A DNA stretch of 64,000 nt from Bugula neritina (taxonomy: Eukaryota > Bryozoa > Gymnolaemata > Cheilostomatida > Bugulidae). Below are positions 1-10,854 of the stretch, one piece after another; the stretch's first letter is position 1, and each line of letters starts with the position of its first letter. The notes below the pieces were generated by a model. The model did no database searches, had not been told where the DNA came from, and worked only from the letters and a program-made list of their open reading frames with translations. Location: contig OZ037770.1 of the NCBI GenBank assembly GCA_964035545.1, positions 15,846,642 to 15,910,641 of the forward strand, given 5' to 3'. Position numbers and translations under genes: made by a program.

Positions 1-1788
1 TGAAAATTCTCACATTATTCAATTTTAGAAAAAGAACCATTCAAACAGTGTACTCAGTCACTAAAAGGAAAATATCCTTCCACTGATATTTTTCTAAGAT
101 TGCGTACTGTATAAAGAGATAAAAACCATCTAAATTTGAAACTTTCATGTTACTCATCAACTTCTAAAAATGCATGATGCCTGATAGTAAATTATCATAC
201 ATTCAGCACCATTAATATTAATAGTAAATGTAATCACTAATAGCAATAGCAATTAAAAATAGCGATACTCTTACTGATTATTATTATCGCAATGATATTA
301 TAATCACATTAATAATGATTATGATAGTAACAATCATAATGATACTGATAGCCATAGTGATACTTAGGTACTCTTGTAATTATTATATTAACACCTAATT
401 TAAGTTTAGCAGATAAATTTTTAAATTACAACATGAAAATTTAAAATAAATTAATTTTAAATAAAAACAATATCAATATGTCTAATTCATATATGATATA
501 TTCATATTGAAAATAATATTAATTATATCCAACTCAAAGTCTAAATTTATGAGGATGATCATGGTTATCATTATGATTATAGATTAAAATATAATTAGTA
601 TAATAATTATTGAATTCAAAAGTACGTCGACAGTTTGAGTGAGCAGTTGTTTGTTGTTTGTTTTGTTAGAAACTTTAGACCCCTATATATGGGGAAGTGA
701 AGGTCTTCAGAGTCAGACCTGTGATTGTTGATTACTACAAGTCTTATGATCTTAAATCTCGTGAAGTTTTATTAGACTTCAACTTACAGTTACTTCAACT
801 TACAGTCAATTTTACTCTTAATCTTATTCTTAACCCTAAGCCCTAAGGGCAAGGCCATCTAACAGTTATCAATTAACAAGCCAGCGAAAGAAAAATAAGC
901 AACAATTTTAATTTAAACTATTTGATTAGAAACACTTTTTTCTCTCATATATCTGCGCTTTGTCCTATTCGGATAGCGACACTTGCACTTGCAGTATTAT
1001 TCTATACAAAATTCAATTAACTTTACTTGATTAGTGTTAATCGTTGCTCATAAATACAGTGAAACTGCACAAAGAAAACTCTCCATATGAGTGATGACCA
1101 TAAACTTATTCGTAATCAGGAAATATATTAAAAAAGAGATAATTTGCCTCGCTTTCTTTAAGTCTCCGTAGCTCCCCTTCTTTCACGCTATCAACTTCCA
1201 GGAAACAGCATTGGTATTTTCTAGAGAGAACAACTTCTAATATAAGTATATCTCTTTGAACGCGTAATATTTGTATAAAATGACCCGTGTATCATGACGT
1301 GAAAGGTCTGTAATTAACCTTAATTCTTCGTGGCAATCAAATGGAGGGTACATAAATTGTGATCAGTTGTACAACAAAAGTCTTTCTGCTTTCATTAATT
1401 ATTTATACTTTCACTTCAACTGTTTCTTTATGCATTTTTTTCCTTCATGGATACTGATAATTTGTTGGCATGAAAAGAGCTCTACAACTGCATACTGGAG
1501 AATTTCGACAGAACTGGTATAATTAGACAGGTATATACTATACTCTAAAATGTGCAGGGCAAATGGCTGTAACACTTATAAGCGCTAAAATGCATTTAAT
1601 TGCAAGCTAACCAAGCTAACCAGCAATTGACTTATAGAGTGAGCAGCATGTATTTATTGATTTATTGAGAAACAAAATACCTCCACTCCGCTCTATACAA
1701 ATAACAACAATTGGTTTTCTTATGACTATGCAGATTGGTAATTAGTATTTACGTATGATTATATAATTAACAGCCAATATGTAACATT
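1..1788. other. AT-rich intergenic DNA, no gene seen
   Basis: No open frame longer than about 60 codons, no splice-bounded exon and no RNA gene could be supported here. The stretch is AT-rich with many short direct and inverted runs of the TAATACTAATAGTAAT kind that recur in other intergenic parts of the window. Confidence 0.6.
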
Positions 1789-1796
1789 ACATGAGC

Positions 1797-2937
1797 CAGG
1801 GTTGGGGTCAATTACATGTAAATGTAATTAATTACAATTACAATTACATGAAGATTTGTCAATTACAATTACAATTATAATTACAGTTGAAAATAAATGT
1901 AATTAATTACAATTACAATTACATGGCAATGTAATTAATTACAATTACAATTACTTTTGTTCTCGCAAGGAATAAATAGAAGTTACTTCTAGGGTCCAAC
2001 TACCAGCGGCAATGGTGAACCTCTTTTGTTTTCTACAGTGATACTATTATGTCATTCCATACCAAATCAACCAACTTTCAAGGAGTCCCACATCTTTGTG
2101 TCTCAGATTTTGCTCATATTTACACTAAATGGACCTACACATGTTCAGATTACCATTCGTGAATATTTCTGGCCTGACACAAAAACATTTTGAGAAATTA
2201 CTACTTTGGTGAACAAAGGTTGGAAAATTTGTGATTTATACTTTTAGACCAATTTATATGTAATTTAAAATTTGATTAGGCGAGTATTTGAAATTTTTCA
2301 AAATTTACAAAGATTTGTTCATATTCAATGATTTTGCATATATGCACACAAAGTATTCTGTAGTATGTGTTGCTACTAGTGCAAATTGTTGGGTATTATC
2401 AAATCACAGCAAATTTTAAGGCTCAGTCTGGAAAATTGATTGAGATATAGACGTTTATAGATTAGTCTAAAAATAGAAATCACAAATTTTCCTCAAAATG
2501 TTTCTCAACTTTTGTCCACAAAAGTAGTCAGTTCTCAAAAAAATTTTTGTGTCAGGTCAGAAATACTGAAGAAGAGTACTTGAGGCATGTGTAGGTCTAT
2601 TTGGTGTAAACATTAACAAAATCTGAGACGCAAATAGACGCGGGCAATTCGGTGAGCTGGCATGGAATGACCCTACTATATTGACCTAACTATCTGAACT
2701 TGTTATTTAACAGTAGGCATTGTAGAAAAAGGAGTTTTTTAAGATTTAAAAGTTTGAAGTAATTGACATGTAATTATAAAGTAATTGTAAAAATCAATTA
2801 CATTAGATATGTAATTAATTACAATTACAATTACAATTACATTTTTAAACCTCAATTACAAATTACATTCAATTACTTGAAAAAATGTAATTAATTACAG
2901 CCAATTACAATTACAAATTACAATTACCCCAACCCTG
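1797..2937. mobile_element. Non-autonomous hAT-type DNA transposon (1,141 bp)
   Basis: The element starts CAGGGTTGGGGT and ends ACCCCAACCCTG, a perfect 12-bp terminal inverted repeat. It is flanked by an exact 8-bp direct repeat ACATGAGC (1789-1796 and 2938-2945), the target-duplication length of the hAT superfamily. Both subterminal zones are packed with AATTACAATTAC-type repeats, which in hAT elements can be transposase-binding clusters. No transposase frame is present, so it would have to move with an enzyme supplied in trans. The family assignment rests on the duplication length and termini only. Confidence 0.82.
2051..2671. mobile_element. Fold-back (long inverted repeat) element nested in the hAT element
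   Basis: The left arm begins GTCATTCCATACC and the right arm ends GGCATGGAATGAC. The arms are imperfect inverted repeats of roughly 180-250 bp each; for example the blocks around 2094-2150 and 2555-2635 (GTCTCAGATTTTG against CAAAATCTGAGACGC) pair when one is reversed. No coding frame is present. It looks like a second non-autonomous element or an internal palindrome of the host element; no clear target duplication was found. Confidence 0.6.
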
Positions 2938-3065
2938 ACATGAGCACAACTTAACTTCTGCAGATAGATATAATAATATAATAACAATAGTTCCAGCACA
3001 CACTGAATTCTGAATACAAAAATAGAATAATATCGTATATCTCTAAGGTAAAGAGGGAACATACG

Positions 3066-3440
3066 GTGTCTAGCATGTATACAGTGTATAGCATATATAC
3101 AGTGTATAGCATGTATACAGTGTGCTATACACTGTATACATGCTATACACTGTATATATGCTATACACTGTATAAATGCTATACAGTGTATACATGCTAT
3201 ACAGTGTATAGCACACTGTATAGCATGTATACAGTGTATAGCATATATACAGTGTATAGCACACTGTATACATGCTATACAGTGTATACACTGTATAGCA
3301 TATATACACTGTATAGCACACTGTATAGCATATATACAGTGTATAGCATATATACAGTGTATAGCATATATACAGTGTATAGCATATATACAGTGTATAG
3401 CATATATACAGTGTATAGCATGTATACAGTGACGTACTGT
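3066..3440. repeat. 18-bp minisatellite with inverted blocks
   Basis: Tandem copies of an 18-bp unit (ATACAGTGTATAGCATAT type). From about 3120 to 3210 and around 3265-3300 the unit appears in the opposite orientation (ATGCTATACACTGTAT), so the array contains head-to-head blocks. Frames open on both strands here are repeat artefacts. Confidence 0.9.
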
Positions 3441-3529
3441 GAGTTGTTATATGAATATGGAGTTGTATAACCATGTACCAGTTTCAACCACTCGGGCTTG
3501 TGGCTTCGTTGTGTAAAATAACGTAGTCC

Positions 3530-3815
3530 AAAGAGTGTATATCTCTCCAAAGAGTGTATATCTCTCCAAAGAGTGTATATCTCTCCAAAGAGTGTATATC
3601 TCTCCAAAGAGTGTATATCTCTCCAAAAAGTGTATATTCAACTAGCTCTCCAAAGAGTGTATATCTCTCCAAAGAGTGTATATCTCTCCAAAGAGTGTAT
3701 ATCTCTCCAAAGAGTGTATATCTCTCCAAAGAGTGTATATCTCTCCAAAGAGTGTATATCTCTCCAAAGAGTGTATATCTAGTTAGCTCTCCAAAGAGTG
3801 TATATCTAGTGCATA
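3530..3815. repeat. 19-bp minisatellite overlapping the 3' end of the ankyrin gene
   Basis: About 14 copies of a 19-bp unit (CTCTCCAAAGAGTGTATAT) with two short interruptions near 3640 and 3780. Its upper end overlaps the last codons and stop of the ankyrin-repeat gene, so the unit appears derived from that gene's C-terminal coding sequence. Confidence 0.9.
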
Positions 3816-5719
3816 AGTACTTTGACTATCGACCTCAGAGACTTCCCTCGTGACATCACCAGCTTGTTGGATGACATCATCAGGGTTATAGTTTACCGGC
3901 TCATAGACTGATATACAAAACAAACAGAAGGAAAGAATATAGAGCAACATTTTACAATATAAAGACAATTATAAAAGTTACAATATTGAGTCACAAAAGA
4001 GATGAGGCAACTTGCTTCCATATAAAACTTGAGTTGTTATAGAATAGAAAATATAACCAGGCAGCTCAGTTACTACTTCATGTTTACTCACTCTGTGATG
4101 TAATGGAAGGATGTTGTGTGAGGAGAGACGTGGAGTTGTGTCCACACTCTGCCGGCATCATCATGTGAGGTGATCCCCTGAGCTGCTGCCTATCCTCTTC
4201 TTCTCGTGACGGCGGCAGACACTTGACGCTGTTCAGCTGCTGCCTTGTCTCACTAATTGTGACTCGCTGCTGCCGAATTATCTCACGCTGCCGACGCACT
4301 TTGCTGCGGCAATCTGAAACATGGCGTCATGTGACTAGTATGGGTGTTCATCTATTACTAGGTATAATACTGTATTATAGTATGGGTGCTCATCTATTAC
4401 TAGGTATAATACCGTATTATAGTATGGGTGCTCATCTATTACTAAGCATAATACCGTATTATAGTATGGGTGCTCATCTATTACTAAGCATAATACCGTA
4501 TTACTAGGTATAATACCATATTACTAGGTATAATACCGTATTACTAGGTATAATACCGTATTACTAGGTATAATACCGTATTACTAGGTATAATACCGTA
4601 TTACTAGGTATAATACCGTATTACAAAGTATAATACCGTATTACTAAGTATAATACCGTATTACTAGGTATAATACCGTATTACTAGGTGTAATACCGTA
4701 TTACTAGGTGTAATACCGTATTACTAGGTGTAATACCGTATTACTAGGTATAATACCGTATTATAGACCAACAACTAACCTGAGAGCTGAAGAGAAAGGT
4801 TACTACAGACACTGTGCAGGTAGTGTGTGTCAGCATGAGCAGAGTCATCTATGTCTGGAATATAGAAGTACAGCATACACAATATAGATAATATAATATA
4901 GTAATATATATGACACACTGTTGTACACTATACACAATATAGATAATATAATATAGTAATATATATGACACGCTATCGTACACTATACACAATAGACAAA
5001 GATGATATTGTACCTTGTAGAGTTGTGCTCTCATTATTAAGGCTGGTATTGGAAATCCGTGTGAACTCCTGCAAGCAGGTCAAGGACAACTCTTGCTTGT
5101 GGAGCCGGGCACAGTCCTCGGCCGTCTGCTGGGAAGTATTCTGTATGCTAAGTACTTCCAAGCACTGATTGGCTGTGAGATTAGCCAATAGGCACTCAGC
5201 CTGAGCAATATGGCACCTGGTAGCCGCGTAGTGAATGGGCGAGTTACCGTAGCGGTTGGTGGTGAGCAGAGCTCGGTGGAGGGTGTCCGAGGACAGAGAG
5301 TTGACCAGCAGCTCCAACACCTCCGTGTCATCATGGCCGCTCAGCACTGCCAGGTGAAACACGCTGTTACTCTCTCCATTCTGGATTAATACCAGTTTCT
5401 GCAAATCGTTTGCTGAGAGGGAATTCTCAACAGCTCGTATGACCTCCACATGACCTTTCTCAGCTGCTAGATGCAGCGCCGTGTTACCTTCCCCATTCTG
5501 TATTTTCAGCAGCTGGTACATGTGTTGTGAGGAGAGAGAATTGGCTATGCATGTGATAGTTTGGGGGTGGGAGTAGTGAGCTGCCCAATGTAACGTTGTC
5601 CAGCCCCAGAAGTCCTTCACACTAAGCACTTTCTGTCTGTCTGTCTGAGGCAGCGGGGTCAGCATGTGACTGAATGTCTTGTTGCCAGTCACTAGGATAG
5701 TCTTGAGTAAGCTGTCCAT
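3783..5719 (-). CDS. Ankyrin-repeat protein with C-terminal basic helical segment (4 coding exons, 375 aa)
   Basis: Exons on the minus strand are 5719-5014, 4854-4780, 4313-4092 and 3907-3783; all junctions are GT-AG and phases sum to 376 codons. Residues about 35-210 hold four to five ankyrin repeats (signatures GWTTLHWAAHYSH, GNTALHLAAEKGH, NSVFHLAVLSGH, GNSPIHYAATRCH), a protein-binding scaffold. Residues about 262-305 are Arg/Gln-rich and probably helical or coiled-coil. No enzymatic domain is visible, so a scaffold or adaptor role is inference. The ATG at 5719 is the first in frame, but a weak acceptor (CATAG) lies just upstream, so an earlier exon may exist. The last residues (IHSLES) are encoded by the 19-bp minisatellite that continues downstream. 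No confident orthologue. Confidence 0.8.
4345..4765. repeat. Intronic minisatellite, 20-bp unit
   Basis: About 15 copies of TTACTAGGTATAATACCGTA fill the intron between ankyrin-gene exons 2 and 3. Its upper-left part (4345-4480) is a roughly 42-bp higher-order version that includes TATGGGTGCTCATC. Confidence 0.9.
4863..5000. repeat. Short intronic tandem duplication, about 65 bp
   Basis: Two-plus copies of a block containing ACAATATAGATAATATAATA lie in ankyrin-gene intron 1 (4855-5013), which is otherwise featureless. Confidence 0.75.
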
Positions 5720-5726
5720 CTCTATG

Positions 5727-6488
5727 ACTCAACCTACGCACCATAGTATACACTATATATGACTCAACCTACGCACCATAGTATACACTATATGACTCAA
5801 CCTACGCACCATAGTATATACTATATGACTCAACCTACGCACCATAGTATACACTATATGACTCAACCTACGCACCATAGTATACACTATATGACTCAAC
5901 CTACGCACCATAGTATACACTATATGAATCAACCTACGCACCATAGTATATACTATATGACTCAACCTACGCACCATAGTATATACTATATGACTCATCC
6001 TACGCACCATAGTATATACTATATGACTCAACCTACGCACCATAGTATACACTATATGACTCAACCTACGCACCATAGTATACACTATATGACTCAACCT
6101 ACGCACCATAGTATACACTATATGACTCAACCTACGCACCATAGTATACACTATATGACTCAACCTACGCACCATAGTATACACTATATGACTCAACCTA
6201 CGCACCATAGTATATACTATATGACTCAACCTACGCACCATAGTATATACTATATGACTCAACCTACGCACCATAGTATACACTATATATGACTCAACCT
6301 ACGCACCATAGTATACACTATATGACTCAACCTACGCACCATAGTATACACTATATGACTCAACCTACGCACCATAGTATATACTATATGACTCAACCTA
6401 CGCACCATAGTATATACTATATGACTCAACCTACGCACCATAGTATACACTATATATGACTCAACCTACGCACCATAGTATATACAGT
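5727..6488. repeat. 33-bp minisatellite upstream of the ankyrin exon
   Basis: About 23 copies of a 33-bp unit (contains GACTCAACCTACGCACC and TAGTATACACTA). The unit has no stop in two frames, giving open frames on both strands with an 11-residue period; these are not genes. Confidence 0.95.
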
Positions 6489-7040
6489 ACAAGACATTAC
6501 AAGGGACAACTCCTAAACAAGGCTGAGTAATAAATAGCACAGCAACTTACTACCTAGTTTCCCACACGAAAGTTCTTACCACTGTCATTCGTTACTCAAA
6601 AGTGTAAAAACTTTCTAGCATTTTCACGCTGGCAGCGTATAAAGTTACATAATTATATTGATTGGATGTTTAATTGGACCTGGTTTATCCAGTAATCAAT
6701 ATCGCTCTTGTGTTTTTAACAATAGCATAAACAATTGATAAAATCTCTTTCCACAAACCATTTCTCTACATTGCTTAAAATAATTACATAATATAAAATA
6801 CAATGTATTAGTTAGACTGTACAGGATGTATATACAGTATTAAACAGTAGGGCACTATCCTATGTAATACATGTATTAGTTAGACTGTATCCTGCAGTAC
6901 GTATAGTGTATAAAATTCAATACACGAATTCAGGATATGATGTCATGACATGGATAATTTAACATATGCATAATATAATTCAAAGGAATGTGTGCAGTTT
7001 CTGAAAACTTTAGCACGACAGCTCCCTCAATTTTTTCTCA

Positions 7041-7109
<69 letters not shown>

Positions 7110-7430
7110 GTGTCATACTGTGAAAGAGTAAGAATATAGTGTGACAGAGTAAGTATATAGTGTGACAGAGTAAGTATACGGTGTGACATAGTAAGTATAT
7201 AGTGTAACAGAGTAAGTATATAGTGTGACACAGTAAGTATATAGTGTGACATAGTAAGTATATAGTGTGACACAGTAAGTATATAGTGTGACATAGTTAT
7301 AAGTGTAAGTGGGTGACTTACCTGTAACTCTCACATCACAGCTGTAAACAATTGGCTAAATATAATTTCTTTCTAAATCTTGGAACTAGTAGAGAGAGAA
7401 TATATACTCTAACAACAACGAGATAATGAA
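6489..7430. other. Non-coding stretch with (AT)n and a 21-bp minisatellite; possible 20-nt micro-exon
   Basis: Positions 7050-7108 are an uninterrupted AT dinucleotide run and 7120-7300 hold about 8 copies of a 21-bp unit (GTGACAGAGTAAGTATATAGT). On the minus strand, 7341-7322 is a 20-nt segment bounded by a TTGTTTACAG acceptor and a GTAAGT donor, which could be a 5' micro-exon of the ankyrin gene; this is tentative. Nothing else is supported. Confidence 0.5.
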
Positions 7431-8026
7431 TTTATTATCATTCAAATATTGATCAGGTGATGTATCTATACCACAATGCCTTACTTTTGCTCATCAATGA
7501 TTCTGTGGAAGACTTCTAACATGCTGAATAAAATAAGCTGGATGCATAAAACTAGTCTCCTTCCAATTATTACACTCTCCATGTATGTACGTGACTATTT
7601 GAAACTATTTCTCAACAAAATACATTAAGCCTTTGCAACCTGATGGAGCTTTAAAAAGTCAGCAATTACAGTTTATAACAATAAACTTCCACAAGTGGAC
7701 AAAACGCATTAAATTTGGAGTTATGATACCTTGAACACAGAATAACATGAGGACACAATTCCAGTCCGTTCAGGATGCCAGTTACGAAAGAAATATTGTA
7801 TTCTCTGTGCTGTGAATTGTAAAGTTATATTATGAAATTAGGAAATTTTATGTAGAACACAATTGCGTTTCGTAAATAGAATACTCAATAGAATATAGAC
7901 AGCTGGTAGAGCTAACACATATCGCTATATTTGACTTGAGTTGTAATGGAATTGAACACATTACACCAAAAGCTTACGTATAATCACACCAATAAAACCA
8001 GACAATTCAGCAAATAAAATGGTGGA

Positions 8027-10854
8027 TCAAACAAAAGTTTTATCAATTACAAGTCTTTCTACTCTCACATAAGGAGTGTTGGTTGTATGAGATGTAACAT
8101 GCTTGCTCAAGGCAGCATTACTTCTACACCTGTAGCTACACACAATACAGTTAACATATTCCGTCTGCATATGTACACTTTGCCTGTGTCTCTTCAGCGT
8201 TCTTATACACTTAAATCGACTTTCACAGTTGGCGCATTTGAACTGCTTATCTTCTGTATGAATTCTCAGATGACAATTTAAAAGCCATTGCTGTGTACAT
8301 CTATAGTCACATTTTGAACACTGGAAAGGTTTTTCTCCTGTGTGAATCATCATATGTTTAGCTAGGCTGGATCTTTGGTTACATTTATAGTCGCATCTGG
8401 AACATTGGAAAGGTTTCTCTCCTGTGTGAATTAACATATGTCTAGCTAGGCTGGATTTTAAAGTAAATCTATAGTCACATCTGGAACATTGGAAAGCCTT
8501 TTCTCTCGTATGAGTTACCATATGTGTAGATAGGTTGGATTTTAAAGCACATTTATAGTCACATTTAAAACACTGGAAAGGTTTTTCTCCTGTATGAGTT
8601 AACATATGTCTAGTTAGGTGGGATTTTAAAGTAAATCTATAGTCACATTTAAAACATTGGAAAGCCTTTTCTCTCGTATGAGTTAACATATGTGTAGATA
8701 GGTTGGATTTTAAAGCACATTTATAGTCGCATCTGGAACATTGGAAAGGTTTCTCTCCTGTGTGAATTAACATATGTCTAGCTAGGCTGGATTTTAAAGT
8801 AAATCTATAGTCACATTTGAAACATTGGAAAGCCTTTTCTCTCGTATGAGTTACCATATGTGTAGATAGGTTGGATTTTTGGTTACATTTATAGTCACAT
8901 TTCGAACACTGGAAAGGCTTTTCATCTTTATGAACACTGATATGACTGGACAACACATGTTCAGTGCAAAATCTATGGCCACATTCAGTGCAGGGTTTGT
9001 TGCTGGTGTGACTCTTCATATGCTGTGTCAAACTAGACTTTCTTCTGAATTTATTGTCACACTGATTACACTGATGAGATTTTTCTACTCTGTGAATGCT
9101 ATCGTTCATACCTAAATTACATTTAGAAGCACCCTGGTGGTCACACTTGGTACATGGATTCAGCTTTCCTCTAGTATGTACCATCACATGCTTAGTTTTA
9201 GAGTTGTTAGCAGAAGCCGAATAATTCTCTTCCATCAGGATCTCTGATTGTGATGTTTGCAATGTATAACCTGAGTAAGTAAAATAAGTAAATTAAATGA
9301 CTTACTAGCTGGAATCCAGGACCACAAACACTCATCAGCTTTTGTATGTGCTGATAATACTCTATAGATTCCACAGGGTATTTAATATGTGAATCTCTTA
9401 GAACCAAGGTATTTACTCTGATTCTATGTTGAGGGAGTAGGTCACCAATACTTACAGCTACTTATGTGACAGAACAAGTACCCTACCACCAACACACAGC
9501 AACTAACACAGTAACTCATACAGCAACTAACAATTTAACTAACACTGTAACTAACACTGTTACTCATTACAGTAATTCATACAGTAACTAACACAGTAAC
9601 ACATACAGTAACTAACACAGTAACTCATACAGCAACTAACACAGTAACTAACACTGTAACTAACACAGTAGCTAACACAGTAACTAACACTGTAATCAAC
9701 TAGAGAGTCAACTATACCCTGAACTCACCTTCAGTTGAATCTCGAGTAGAATCCATTTCATCAGATAACATCTGGGAATCTCCAGTTCTCCTGACCAAAC
9801 TACTATCACCTGCTGAATAAAAGAAAATACTGATGTTTATTATCATACAGCAGCTTAAATATATTAACACACATCACTTCTGTTATCACATGACCACAGA
9901 CTAACTCTAATATATTAACACACATCACTTCTGTTATCACATGACCACAGACTAACTCTAATATATTAACACACATCACATCTGTTATCACATGACCACA
10001 GACTAACTCTAATATATTAACACACATCACCTCTGTTATCACATCACCACAGACTAACTCTAATATATTAACACACATCACTTCTGTTATCACATCACCA
10101 CAGACTAACTCTAATATATTAACACACATCACCTCTGTTATCACATCACCACAGACTAACTCTAATATATTAACACACATCACTTCTGTTATCACATCAC
10201 CACAGACTAACTCTAATATATTAACACACATCACCTCTGTTATCACATCACCACAGACTAACTCTAATATATTAACACACATCACTTCTGTTATCACATC
10301 ACCACAGACTAACTCTAATATATTAACACACATCACCTCTGTTATCACATCACCACAGACTAACTCTAATATATTAACACACATCACCTCTGTTATCACA
10401 TGACCACAGACCTTGCTCAGCATGTTGTTCTTCAGGTTCCAGGTCTATCTCTACATCTGGTGAAGAAAGAATTGCTATTTAATGGGTCACCAAATATTAG
10501 AACATTCATTCAATGCACAATACCACATTCATTTCTTCGTAACCCAAGAAACTATTAATCAAATAAAAATGCTAACCTGTTGGTACCTCGACTTTCACTA
10601 CAAGATCTTCTGCATGATATTCTGCAGTATCTTCTGCATGATATTCTGCAGTATCTTCTGCATGTTCTTCTGCAGGATTTAGCTCAATCTCTATGTCTGT
10701 AAAGATAACAATTGATGGTCACCCAAAACACCAAGTTAATGTAAAGCATGGATTAACTTCTGTAATTTACATAACAATACGAACCTGTCGTTGGTTCCAC
10801 CTTTACAAAGTTAGGGCTGTATTCATTTCTTTTTTTTTCAAAATTTTTCTCCAT
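8027..10854 (-). CDS. C2H2 zinc-finger protein, copy 1 (5 coding exons, 520 aa, 12 fingers)
   Basis: Minus-strand exons are 10854-10785 (starts MEKNFEKK), 10696-10577, 10456-10412, 9812-9729 and 9270-8027; all junctions are GT-AG and the total is 521 codons. The first four exons encode an acidic, finger-free N-terminus with two VKVE motifs that fit the SUMO consensus. The last exon encodes one degenerate and twelve good C2H2 fingers with TGEKPF or TREKAF linkers, and the central fingers alternate between two types (CDYRFTLKS and CDYKCALKS). Many fingers carry Cys at the usual core Phe position. The role is presumably sequence-specific DNA binding in the nucleus. KRAB, BTB and SCAN domains are absent. 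Exon 4 has a CAGCAG tandem acceptor giving plus or minus one Ala. Confidence 0.88.
9480..9715. repeat. Imperfect intronic repeat (about 12-24 bp)
   Basis: Variable copies of CTAACACAGTAACTCATACA occupy most of the last intron (9271-9728) of the copy 1 zinc-finger gene. Confidence 0.75.
9841..10402. repeat. 51-bp intronic minisatellite
   Basis: Eleven copies of a 51-bp unit (contains ATATTAACACACATCACTTC) fill the intron 9813-10411 of copy 1. It is absent from copies 2 and 3, where the equivalent exon runs directly into the finger exon, so the intron arrangement differs between paralogues. Confidence 0.93.

Noticed and set aside
5753-6292. Overlapping 176-177-codon frames on both strands
   Set aside because: Both are produced by a 33-bp tandem repeat without stops and have no other sequence features of a protein.
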